Source: Steinernema hermaphroditum (taxonomy: Eukaryota > Nematoda > Chromadorea > Rhabditida > Steinernematidae). Taken from it: DNA of 64,000 bases. Location of the stretch: positions 14,818,001 through 14,882,000 of the forward strand of contig CM059622.1 of the NCBI GenBank assembly GCA_030435675.1, in the 5' to 3' direction. Made by a program: the position numbers and the translations under genes. Of this stretch, positions 43,799 through 54,500 are shown in pieces. Every line of letters begins with the position of its first letter. The stretch's first letter is position 1. Under the pieces are notes generated by a model. The model worked only from the letters and a program-made list of their open reading frames with translations. It had not been told where the DNA came from and did not search any database.

Positions 43799-45644
43799 AT
43801 GTCACAGTCTACAGACGCCGACGATGGGCGAGGGAGAAACATTAACAATTTGAATTCGGGATTCATCAGCTCTCGCAACGAACTGTTCCGTTCTGTCTGC
43901 GCTATTGGTGTGAGTATCATTTTAAATGGGCCCATTCGTCACATTTGAGACACGCCCTATTTTGCAAGAATTTGAAGGATTTCCGTTTTTTTCACATTAC
44001 TGACTGCGTCTAGGATTTGTCGTCCATTGGAAACTCGTGGGCGTGTTTATGCCTGCGCTAGGTTGAACTATTCTTTTACCATATGCTACGCGCTCGTGTG
44101 AAGTTTGAGTGTTGTTGTAGTGCGGGTAAGGCTGATACAAGTTTGTGAGCTAGTTTGACGTTTTGTGCACGTTTTATTTAACTAGCTGGTTATTGTTTGT
44201 GTAATACCAAGCAGCATTCTTTTTCTATCGGTTTTTACTTTATGCATCGATATTGGCCAACGCCACAAATGAATTAGCAGGTTTGCATAAGCTGTCTCAG
44301 ACAGCTCGGTTGTGTTTTTAACTCTTCTTTGCTTATGTCGTGTAATGTCGGTCATGCAAATAAGCACATGTGAGCAATTCTAACCTCTTTGCTTCATTTC
44401 AGAACATGGCCCGCCCGCTGCAAGGACCGAAGCTCCTTCTTCCCTCTGCACAAGTTCGACAGTTCCACCAATGGGACAAACTCACTCCCGAACAGCAAAT
44501 TGGTCTGCAGGCGTCGGATGAGTTCTTCCGTCGCGCCCTTCACAACGCTTTGACCATTGGTGACATAATGCACGCGCGGACAATGTTCGCCCCGCCCATC
44601 GTGGACACCCCGAAAGCGACAATCGTCACTGGACTGAACCCACTTCGCATCAGAATTACACAAGGAGCTGCAGCATTGAACACCAACGGCCGGAGACGCA
44701 GCGTTATAAAGGGACGCTCTCGAACGCCTGGAGTTCGAGAGGAGCTCGCAAAAGCTCGAACGCTTGGAGTTCGAGAGGAGCTCGCAAAAGCTCGAACGCC
44801 TGGAGTTCGAGAGGAGCTCCCAAGAGCTCGAACGCCTGGAGTTCGAGAGGAGCTCCCAAGAGCTCGAACGCTTGGAGCTCGCAAGTCGCCAACTCCACAG
44901 CCACCGCTCTGCAACTACGTGGATTCTGATGAAGACGATGGCGCCAATCAGAACTGGAATATCGCCACCGTTCGCTTCACTGAAAGTACCTTTCCTATTT
45001 TGTAACTGTTATCTAATCAACACCGTTTCAGTGGATGGAACCCCTCGCGAATTAACACCTGTAAGCATCGGTCACCCTTATGGCGCACAGCTGGCTCAAG
45101 AAATTTCCCGTAAGCCCACGTTTCATCTACTCTCTCAATGCCTTTATTGCAGAGAATGTCAAACATTCATTGCTGCTCTTCCTCCTCGATTGTATCGCTA
45201 AGAAGAATGGACTCGTGCGCTGGCTCGAATTGTCAACTCGCACGTTGTACATTTCCAATCCGCAGGAACTCGCCAAGAAATACTCAGAGCAAGCACCCCC
45301 CGGACAAGTACGTCCGCCACGCCCGTGGGCATCTCTTTCACGTGGTTTATTTAGCAAATGAGCGTGAGAAGCCTTGTTTGCATGCTGCGCCAGTGTGCGA
45401 ACCTGCAGGTCGGCAACATTGTTCAACTCCAGCGCGTTGGACCCCACCAAGCAGTTCCCGTCTACCGTTTTTATGCTGGCTTCGAAGGACCGGGACTCCC
45501 TAGCGCAGAAACGTTGAAGCAATTCTGTAAGCCGTCTCATATAGAGAACATTTCTATACTTCCCTTACAGGTTATGCAGATGCAGTCAAGGAAAACAATC
45601 GCCGAAAACGCTCGCGTTCCCGCAGCCGTGTCAATTGCGGATGA
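43799..45644 (+). CDS. Divergent ETS-domain-like protein with a 12-aa tandem repeat
   Basis: Possible transcription regulator. Exons 43799-43909, 44403-44985, 45032-45109, 45153-45307, 45355-45526 and 45571-45644 agree in phase, giving 390 aa. Residues about 255-365 resemble an ETS domain: LLLFLLDCIAKK (helix 1), VRWLELSTRTLYISNPQELAKKY (like the W..F.L.dP..vA..W segment) and MSVRSLVCMLRQC (recognition helix), then VPVYRFYAGF like the usual YRF end. The first of the two DNA-contacting arginines of the R-x-L-R motif is Cys here (C-M-L-R), and one tryptophan is lost. Residues about 145-200 are 4.6 copies of a 12-aa unit (RTPGVREELAKA). The C terminus is basic (RRKRSRSRSR). The N-terminal 140 residues match nothing I know. 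If not ETS, it is an orphan nuclear-looking protein. Confidence 0.6.
44721..44886 (+). repeat. 36-bp coding minisatellite, 4.6 copies
   Basis: A unit of exactly 36 bp starting CGAACGCCTGGAGTTCGAGA repeats at 44721, 44757, 44793 and 44829, with a partial copy from 44865. Copies differ at a few positions (CGCCTGG or CGCTTGG; GCAAAAG or CCAAGAG). The length is a multiple of three, so the array stays in frame in the ETS-like gene. Because no stop arises in several other frames, the array also creates long spurious frames on both strands. Confidence 0.95.
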
Positions 45645-45695
45645 ACATGTTGGAAAACTTGACTTAAACCTTTGTTCTTGATTACCACTTGCATA

Positions 45696-45712
45696 CATAT
45701 TTTTTGTTCCAG
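45696..45712 (+). promoter_or_regulatory. Candidate trans-splice acceptor between two closely spaced genes
   Basis: TTTTTTGTTCCAG precedes the next gene's ATG (45818) by about 105 bases, and only 173 bases separate that ATG from the ETS-like stop codon. A strong acceptor in such a short same-strand gap is typical of a downstream gene in a nematode operon. No polyadenylation hexamer was seen for the upstream gene. Confidence 0.4.
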
Positions 45713-45817
45713 TTGTGTCTTTCGATAATTCGGGGCGGGTCGTGTATCGATTACTCATCAGGTGCGACCTGTTTCGGGTCACTCGATGGTCATCCACCAT
45801 AAGCCCCTCGACGGGTC

Positions 45818-46663
45818 ATGGACTCCGTTCCCTTTCTGTTCGGCGACTCTGTCGCTCAGCTTCTATCGCCGGAGGCACTTCTTCTCCTATCCGATCGATT
45901 CAGCGCTTCCTCCTGGAACTATCCTTTTCAACTTCACCTCACTGAACGCAAAACGCTCGGATTGTATTTGTCAGTTTCTCAGCCGACTCTGCTCTTTTCC
46001 GACGTTGACAGAAGAATTACGTATTCATGGCCACAAATCCAGAAGCTCGCTTGGCGATATGTTCACATGGATCGACTGGAGATTCATGATAACGAAGAGA
46101 AGGGCAATCCTGTTGCTGTAGATGACATCGGCAAGGCGCTGAAATGGCTCCCAGCGTCGATTCACTTCCGCGCCGTTATTCTATCGAAATTCCATAGCGA
46201 CGAAAAGCTGAAAGATATCATTTTCGGAACTCTGGGAAATCGACCGATCTGTTATCTCTCCTTCCGACACTCCGGCGACGAAAGCGCATGCTTCCTCAAA
46301 AAGCAAACCGAAAAGAGGACTTTACAATCAGTGGATTTTGAAGGAAAATGGCCAGAAGAACTAGAAGAGACGTTTATAGAGCTGATCGCGCAGGACCAAG
46401 TCAAGTGCATCCGCTTCCGTAACCACGTATTCAACAACGTGGCTGTCCTTCGCAAGTGCTTGGATCGATGGGGAGAAAACGGAACTTTCCGTTTCTACGT
46501 GAAAGTCCGCTACGATGTGCTGCGAAACACTTTCCTCCAACGCTTCGGACCATTCTTCGAAGGAGTTCGACAGCGCAAGACGGTGGCGCATCCCACCCAA
46601 AGATGGTATGCCTCCATAACCCGTATTAAACGCGATGTCATTTTGTTTGGGCAAATGATGTGA
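45818..46663 (+). CDS. Nematode-family protein starting MDSVPF, function unknown
   Basis: Single-exon frame of 281 aa. The start MDSVPFLFGDSVAQLL is characteristic of a large nematode-restricted family, often annotated as F-box-like or uncharacterised. I cannot show an F-box from the sequence. The remainder alternates short hydrophobic and charged stretches (for example LSFRHSGDESACF and IKCIRFRNHVF-like segments) as in repeat-like beta/alpha proteins. There are no membrane segments and no signal peptide. An AATAAA lies at about 46674-46679, overlapping the end of a TGATAAATAAA stretch just after the stop. It follows the ETS-like gene by 173 bp on the same strand and may be cotranscribed with it. 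Function is not claimed. Confidence 0.75.
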   Translation: MDSVPFLFGDSVAQLLSPEALLLLSDRFSASSWNYPFQLHLTERKTLGLYLSVSQPTLLFSDVDRRITYSWPQIQKLAWRYVHMDRLEIHDNEEKGNPVAVDDIGKALKWLPASIHFRAVILSKFHSDEKLKDIIFGTLGNRPICYLSFRHSGDESACFLKKQTEKRTLQSVDFEGKWPEELEETFIELIAQDQVKCIRFRNHVFNNVAVLRKCLDRWGENGTFRFYVKVRYDVLRNTFLQRFGPFFEGVRQRKTVAHPTQRWYASITRIKRDVILFGQMM

Positions 46664-47246
46664 GCAAAGTGATAAATAAAACCGTTGATCATGGAGTTCC
46701 TCCACAAATAGCGTACCACATCACCGGCCTGAATTTGAAGGAAATAGATACGAATATAAAATAAAATGGTTCACGCTTGGTCGCAGATTCGACCTTTCTC
46801 CGGTGAGCGACAGGTATTGGTCTGCAATTTGCATGAGACAGACTGTTCTGCAAAGTCAAATGGTCTGCAAAATCATTCTGCCGGAAGTGTTCGCTGAGAA
46901 GGGGTCGAATCTTTAAACGCTCAGAGCTGAGCGAGCCGGCAACTCCTTCAACGCGTATTCAACCAGCAAATGCCAGGCCACAAACCTTCACCATGGAAAC
47001 TAAATTGAGACGACAACTGACTAAACCGAACAGCTACCTCACCATCACCCAAATGAACTGTAAAAACAACCAATACACGATAACGAAACCAAGATTTTAC
47101 TCAAGGTGTAAATAAACAATCAACATAAAACGGTGAATCAGCATCCAGGCATCACAAGTCGAAGGGGAAACACGGCAATCAGCTAGCTGCAGGTGGCGGG
47201 TAACAACCGATCGAAGAGAGAAACTGGGCTGGAGGTTGCGATGAGC
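46664..47246. other. Convergent intergenic region
   Basis: This region lies between the 3' ends of the MDSVPF-family gene (plus) and the eL41 gene (minus). A polyadenylation signal for the former is near 46675. No other feature was recognised. Confidence 0.5.
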
Positions 47247-47315
47247 TTATTTCTTGTTCTGCCTGCGCTTACGCTTCAGACGACGCATACGCTTCTTACG
47301 CCACTTATCACGCAT
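47247..47315 (-). CDS. rpl-41: Ribosomal protein eL41 (RPL41)
   Basis: Tiny, extremely basic large-subunit ribosomal protein that bridges the two subunits. The minus-strand frame from ATG 47315-47313 to TAA 47249-47247 codes 22 aa beginning MRDKWRKKRMRRLKRKRR, the invariant eL41 core. Most eukaryotes have 25 aa ending in KMR.RSK; here the end is QNKK, so the tail is shorter and different. The ATG lies one base after a TTTCAG acceptor (minus strand, about 47317-47322), as expected for trans-splicing or a leader intron. The gene lies head-to-head with the Brr2 gene, 1.2 kb away. An alternative in-frame splice to another tail was not found. Confidence 0.93.
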   Translation of the reverse strand: MRDKWRKKRMRRLKRKRRQNKK

Positions 47316-48548
47316 TCTGAAACAAACAACGAAAATTAGCAACCTGGCAGAGTAAGATTCATCACGACACAACGTAACTCAACAAGCTGCAAATGAATTT
47401 TCAAAACGATCGATTTTACGATCACGTGATATTACCGAAATATTCATCATCGCTATATCGACATCTCAATGATCAGAGAGTGACCTACCCAGAAATACTC
47501 AAATTCAAGACGGTAATCCAAACAAACAAGCACAAAGTCAGAAAATTTGATTAGGACGCGAGCAGCAGAAACTCCCAATTATTCTCGAACAATCGACGCC
47601 CAAACTGCAAACGCGGTGGCCTTAAAATTTGTACGGTAGCGAACTTTACAAATCATGTTATCCAGTCGGGACCCACACCTCAGCAAACGAGCAATTTCGC
47701 CCGTGGCAACAAGGCCTTGCCTTCCGCTCTTGAGTTCTCCATAGAACTGATGCACGTACAGAAGGAAGAGTGGCAAACGGAAGCATTAAGGCGTAGACTG
47801 CCTAGATGTCTGTGGAACAATCGACGGAAATCAGTCGTTTTCGGATATGGTGCAATCGGTTCGTGAAATTTACTTTGCACATTTTGCAATATTCATTTCC
47901 AAAGAAATGCGAAAGACCAGGGTGGCCAAGGAGCAAAACGAAATACGCAGACGGAACTGTGACAGTCCGTCTCTTCAATTTTAGACGTCTGAGAAGACTG
48001 CGTCGGCTGTATTCATCTTTACAAAACTGTCTAAAAACGACCGGTCTGCTTCCACAATGGCGACTAAAGTGTGGAAACAGACTGTCTGCTAAGCTCTGTC
48101 TCAAATGTTAGAAACTTTGCTATAGCAAGCAAGCGCTCTTCGCTCGGTAAGGACTGCTGCAATGTCGACCACACGCAAGTCCTAGACACTTCAACGGCTC
48201 ATGGCTGTCTCACCGCGAAGAGACTGATTGCGGGAGCGTTTTCGAAAACTGTTTGGCGCCCCGGTAAATCTCACTGTGTGAATGTCGCGATAATTTTCGC
48301 AAATTTTTGAATCACAAAAAGCAATGCAGCTGTGCAACCTTGTGAAGCTCCACATCTTTCAGCTGTTTTCAAAAATTTTGCATTTAGTCGATCCGTGCTT
48401 CTTTCATTAGTGCCGTGTAGACCATCTTTCATGTAGACCATCCTTATGCATCGGTTTTTACTATGTCTGCATTCTCGAGCTTCTTCCGTGCGCCCTCAAT
48501 TTCCTGTTTTGACCTTTAAATTCCGTTTCAGGTTGGCTGTAGGTAATC
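47316..48548. other. Divergent intergenic region between eL41 and Brr2
   Basis: Shared upstream region of two housekeeping genes. It contains two strong hairpins: 47949-47972 (AGACGGAACTG / CAGTCCGTCT) and 48044-48082 (GTCTGCTTCCACA / TGTGGAAACAGAC). A frame of about 100 codons exists on each strand around 47.8-48.1 kb with no homology. A TTTCAG acceptor at 48526-48531 lies 18 bases before the Brr2 ATG, probably for leader splicing. Confidence 0.55.
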
Positions 48549-51500
48549 ATGGCCGACGAAATCGCTCGTGTGCAGCAGTATGAGTACCGCCAGAACAGTA
48601 ACCTCGTACTGCAGGTCGATTACAACTACACAGATCGTCGTGGACGAGATGAACCCACCGGCGAGGTTATGCCTCTTAGCAAGTCGATGCTTTCCCATGT
48701 CAAAATGGGCGACAAATATCAACGCACAAAAGCTCCCAAGGAAGAAAAGAAAAAGAAGTAATTACTATCAGTTATTTTGGTGAATTTTAATGCCCGTTTT
48801 CAGGAAGAAGACTGAAAAAACGTCCCATGCCGACTTTGGCACAGCCACCCTGACGTCCGGTGAGGTCACGGGCCATTACAAACCTCGCAGTCAAGAGACG
48901 AGGCAGACCTACGAAGTTATCCTCAGTTACCTACAAGAGCAGCTCGGAGATCAGGTGAGTTCACCGTCCTCTGGAGTTAATGAAAGTAAGACGCGCTTCT
49001 TTAGAGCCGTGAAGTCTTATGTGGTGCAGCCGACGAAGTTCTTGAAGTGCTCAAGTCAGACAAGATCAAGGAGGTCCAGAAAAAAACCACAGTAGAAGAG
49101 TTGATCGGCAAAGTGGATAACGACAGATTTTCCCTGCTTGTCAACCTGACGAAAAAGATCACGGACTTTGTACCACTTGAAGACGTCGAGCCGCAAGAAG
49201 ATGTTGAACTAGAAGACGGTGTAAATGTCCAGTTCGATGATGACGAGGAAGACGAAGCAGATGACGACGATGTCGCTGCTGATGTCGATCACAATTCTGA
49301 CATCGACGAGAATGAAGGTCTTCAGGCTGCGTTAGATGAAGATAATGTAAGCTAGAAGCTCGTTCTGTAACAGATGATGATTATTGGTGACCATTACAGG
49401 AGGAAGAGGTTGCCCAAAAGGAAGAACTCAGAGCGCGTGACATCGACGCACATTGGATCCAGAGGCATCTTTCCAAAATCCATACAGATCCCATGGCTGC
49501 CCAACGAAAGGTAGAAGAGATTCTGACCGCGCTGAACAAGGACATTGACGACCGTGCCTGTGAGAACGAACTCTGCTCGATCGTCGGTTTTGACTTGTTT
49601 GATCTGGTCAAGCTTCTCCTGAAATATCGTCGCATGATCTACTACTGCACGATGCTGAAGAGGGCTCAAGACAACGATCGTGTTGAAATTGAGAACCAGA
49701 TCCGCGCCAATCCAGAGCTCGAATATATTCTGGCAGACCTTGAAATGGAGGCATCCGGGGAGTCCGGCGATCAGAAGCAAAAGGACAAGCGGACAGGTCT
49801 TACTACGGGAGGCGATATAGTTGCTGCCGGCAACTGGATGCAGAATCGGCAGGTTCTGGACCTTGACTCCTTGGCCTTCCCTCAAGGCTCACACTTAATG
49901 AGCAATCGCCGATGCGAACTGCCTGAAGGATCGTTCCGCAAACAGAAGAAGAGCTATGAGATCATCAGCATCCCCGCGCCCAAACCTAAGCCTTTGGAAG
50001 CAAATGAGGTATTAGGCAGGGTCACCCGCCTCCCTCCTAAACAATGTCTTTTAGAAACTCATCTCGATCAGCAAATTGGCAGAATTCGCGCGTCCAGCGT
50101 TCAAGGGTTTCACGTCTTTGAACAGGATCCAGTCAAGGCTTTGCCATGCGGCGTTAGAGAGTGACGAGAACCTTCTGCTCTGTGCTCCTACTGTAAGTAT
50201 CTGATGTGCCGACCAGGCTTTATAGAGTTGTACTCTGTTTAGGGTGCCGGTAAAACGAATGTAGCACTGCTATGCATCCTTCACGAAATCTCCAAACACA
50301 TGAATGAGGATGGCACAGTCAGAAAGGACTCGTTCAAATGTATCTACGTGGCTCCCATGCGATCCCTCGTACAGGAAATGGTCGGTAGTTTCCGCAAACG
50401 GCTTGAACCCTACGGATTGGAGGTATGCTTAGTCGTCCAGTATGTCGTACAGTACACACTGCTCGTTTAGGTCGGAGAAATGACTGGTGACGCGCAGATG
50501 AGCAGAGCGCAATTCATGGCGACTCAGGTCATTGTGTGTACACCCGAGAAGTACGACGTTGTCACTCGTAAAGGAGGCGAGCGAGCTTACAACCAGCTCG
50601 TAAAACTGATCATCATCGATGAAATCCATCTTCTGCACGACGACCGAGGACCGGTCTTGGAAGCGCTCATCGTCAGAACTCACAACCAAGTCGAGCAAAC
50701 CGGTGACCCGTGCCGTATGGTCGGTCTCTCGGCCACCCTTCCCAACTACAGGGATGTGAAGAAGTTCCTGAAAGTCCGCGACGACCACCTGTTCGTCTTT
50801 GACAACAGCTATCGTCCCGTCCCTCTGAAACAAGAGTACATCGGAATCACCGAAAAGAAGGCCCTTAAGCGATTCCAGGCAATGAATGAGGTTGTTTACG
50901 ATAAGGTCATGGAGAATGCGGGCAAGAATCAAGTAAGATTTTTGGACAATAAACACGGCACTGACCAGTGAGCTCTTCAGATTTTGGTGTTCTGTCATTC
51001 ACGAAAAGAAACCGCCCGTACAGCGAAGGCGATCCGAGACCTTTGCTTGGAGCAGGACACCCTCAGCCACTTCTTGAAAGAGGGAAGCGCAAGCACCGAA
51101 ATTCTGCGACAGATGGCCGAACAAACAAAAAACAACGACCTCAAAGATCTTCTGCCCTACGGCTTTGCCATCCATCACGCCGGAATGAACCGTGTTGACC
51201 GTACTCTGGTTGAAGATCTCTTTGCCGATAAGCACGTCCAAGTAAGCTGAACACGCACTCGGAGCATGCTTAGAATGTATTTCTTTTAGGTTTTGGTCTC
51301 CACGGCTACTCTCGCTTGGGGTGTCAATCTCCCCGCGCACACGGTCATCATCAAGGGAACGCAAATTTACAATCCAGAGAAAGGATGCTGGACTGAACTC
51401 AGCTCGCTGGATGTCATGCAAATGCTGGGTCGTGCCGGTCGTCCACAGTACGATTCCGAGGGTCAAGGCATCTTGATCACGCACCATTCGGAGTTACAAT

Positions 51501-54500
51501 ACTATCTCTCTTTGATGAACATCCAGCTGCCATGTGAAAGTCAGATGATTGCAAAGTTGCCGGATCTCTTGAATGCTGAGATTGTGCTTGGAACGATTAA
51601 CAACGTCTCCGACGCTTGCAATTGGCTAAAGCAGACGTTCCTCTATGTTCGAATGCGGAAAAATCCTCAACTTTATGGCATTCCTCTTGACGAAGCGGTA
51701 AGACAAATCACCGATATGCCAGCTAATGAGTGTGCTTATAGAAAATGGATAGTCTTTTGGACCATCGGGTAGCCGATCTGGTCCATACGGCATCGTTGCA
51801 GCTCGACAAGGGCAATCTGATCAAGTACGACAAGAAGAGTGGCCTCATTCAAGCCACTGAGCTAGGCCGTATTGCCAGTCACTTCTACTGTACATTCGAG
51901 AGCATGCAGACCTACAATCAGCTGCTCAAGCCTAGCGCCACTGAGATCGATCTCTTCCGTATCTTTGCCATGTCTTCGGAATTCAAATTTATTGGAGTTC
52001 GTGAAGAAGAGAAACTCGAACTGCAAAAGTTGGCAGAGAGCGTTCCAGTTCCCATCAAGGAGTCACTGGATGAGTCCAGTGCCAAGGTCAATGTTCTGCT
52101 CCAAGCGTACATCTCGCAGCTGAAGTTGGAGGGTTTTGCGCTCCAGAGCGACATGGTCTTTATCTCGCAGTCGGCTGGTCGTCTTTTCCGCGCACTTTTC
52201 GAAATTGTCTTATGGCGAGGATGGGCGAGCTTGGCCTTGGTAAGTTTTTTCGTCTTATTCCATTAATTTACTTTTCGATGTTTGTAGAAGGTTCTCGGCC
52301 TCTCGAAGATGGTGAATGTGCGCCAATGGCAGTCACTGAACCCCTTGCACCAGTTCGATAAAATCCCTGCGGAGGTGGTGAAAAGCATCGACAAGAAGAA
52401 CTTGCCGTTCGAGCGGCTGTACGATTTGGATGAACACGCTTTGGGAGAGCTTATCCGTCTTCCGAAAATGGGCAAACCCCTGTACAAATTTATTCGTCAG
52501 CTTCCCAAGTTGGAGCTCCATTCACTTGTCCAGCCGATTACGCGTTCGACTCTTTGCCTGGAACTCACCATTACTCCTGACTTCGTTTGGAACTCCAAGT
52601 ACCACGGAACCTCCGAGGGATTCTGGATCTTTGTGGAAGACGTCGACGGCGAAGTCATTCTTCACCACGAGTTCTTCCTTCTCAAGGAAAAGTTCTGCAA
52701 AGAAGAACACACTGTGAAGATGTTTGTGCCGATCTTCGACCCTCTGCCGCCTATGTACCAAGTGCGCGTGGCTTCCGATCGTTGGCTTGGAAGCGAGATT
52801 GTCCTCCCGGTCTCTTTCCGTCACCTTATGCTTCCGGACAAGTATGCTCCTCCTACGGAACTTCTCGATCTCCAGCCCCTTCCCTTGACTGCATTTTCCG
52901 TGCCGGAATACAGACAAGTATTTGCCTCTCAGGGAATTAAGCAATTCAATCCAATCCAAACACAAGGTAGGCATACCTAATTGTACTCTACTTCATGCGT
53001 GTTTTCAGTGTTCCGTGCACTTTACGAAACTAACGAGAACGTGCTGGTAGGAGCGCCGTGCGGCAGCGGGAAACTTGTGTGTGCGGAGTTCGCCCTCTTG
53101 CGCCTCTTGGAGAATAACCCACAGGCCAAGTGCGTGTACGTCACTGCAGTCGATGCCCTGGCTGATAGTGTGGCAGCCAGATGGCAGAAAGGCATCGCCA
53201 GAATTCTCGACGTTCCGGTTGTGAAGCTTACGGGTGAACCTGCCATCGACTTGAAACTAATCCAGAAGGGGCAGATCGTTGTTTCGAACGCAGAACGCTG
53301 GGATAACATTAGCAGGAGATGGAAGCAGCGCAAGAACGTGCAGGCTGTAAAGCTGTTCATTGTTGATGATCTTCATATGGTGGGAGGTCCGAATGGGGTG
53401 AGCTTTATCCCAATCTGAATCAGTGTTATCCCTGTACTTTCAGCCTGTGCTCGAAGTGGTGTGCTCGAGAATGCGTTACATGGGATCGCAGTTGAGCTCT
53501 GACCTCAGAATCATTGCACTTTCGACGCCTCTGGCAAACGCTGCGGACTTCGGTCATTGGCTCGGCTGTAAGAGCAACGTATACAACTTCTCGCCAAACT
53601 GCCGACCACTTCCTTTGGAGCTGTTCATCCAGGGCTTCAATATGTCTCACGCACCTACTCGTGTTGCCGCGATGACCAAGCCCGTTTACTCGGCTATCAT
53701 GAGGCATGGAGGCACTCTCCACCCGCGACCTGCATTGGTGTTTGTCCCATCGCTTCGTCAAGCTCGGATTACGGCTATCGATTTGATTACAATGGCCACG
53801 GGAGATCAACAGAAACATCGGTTCCTGCGAATAGACGAAAATGACGAAAACTTCCAAACCCTCTTGGCCAATGTGAAGGATGAAGCTTTGCGGGAAACGC
53901 TGTCATACGGTGTGGGCTACTTGAACGAGGGAACGATAGAGCGCGACTTCCAAATCGTGGAGCAGCTCTTCGAATCGTCCGCTATCCAAGTAGTCGTCGT
54001 TCCCCATTCCATGTGCTACCGCATCAATATGCGATCGTACGTCACCATCATAATGGACACGCAGAACTACAATGGCAAGTATCACGTTTACGAGGATTTC
54101 TCTATCAACGACGTCTTATACATGGTTGGCCTGGCGAACCGCCAAGGAAGACAACACGACGGTAAGATCAACATTTCACATGACGAACTAAAAACAATCG
54201 TTTTCCAGCAAAGTGCGTTCTCATGTGCCAGTCATCGAAGAAGGACTTCTTCAAGAAGTTCCTGTATGAGCCTCTGCCGGTCGAGTCACACTTAGATCAC
54301 TGCTTACACGATCATTTCAACGCCGAGATAGTTACCAAGACCATTGAGAACAAACAAGATGCCATCGATTACTTGACCTGGACCCTGTTGTACCGTCGAA
54401 TGACGAGGAATCCAAACTACTACAACATGCAGGGCGTTTCGCATCGTCATCTTTCTGACGCGATGTCCGATCTGGTCGAAAACACACTGCAAGATCTGGA

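Noticed and set aside
44704..44914. Long minus-strand frames over the minisatellite, with SSRTPGVRA- or LELQAFELL-like repeats
   Set aside because: They are created by a 36-bp repeat lacking stops in several frames; the plus-strand frame continues through well-phased exons on both sides.
45061..45109. Early donor at 45061 (GTAAGC) ending ETS-like exon 3
   Set aside because: Using 45110 keeps the frame and joins the next exon with matching phase; the early donor leaves it out of phase.
50009..50054. Read-through of Brr2 intron 4 as coding sequence
   Set aside because: The frame stays open, but splicing gives the conserved [12 protein letters not shown] segment leading into APTGAGKT, and reading through changes this to an unrelated frame.
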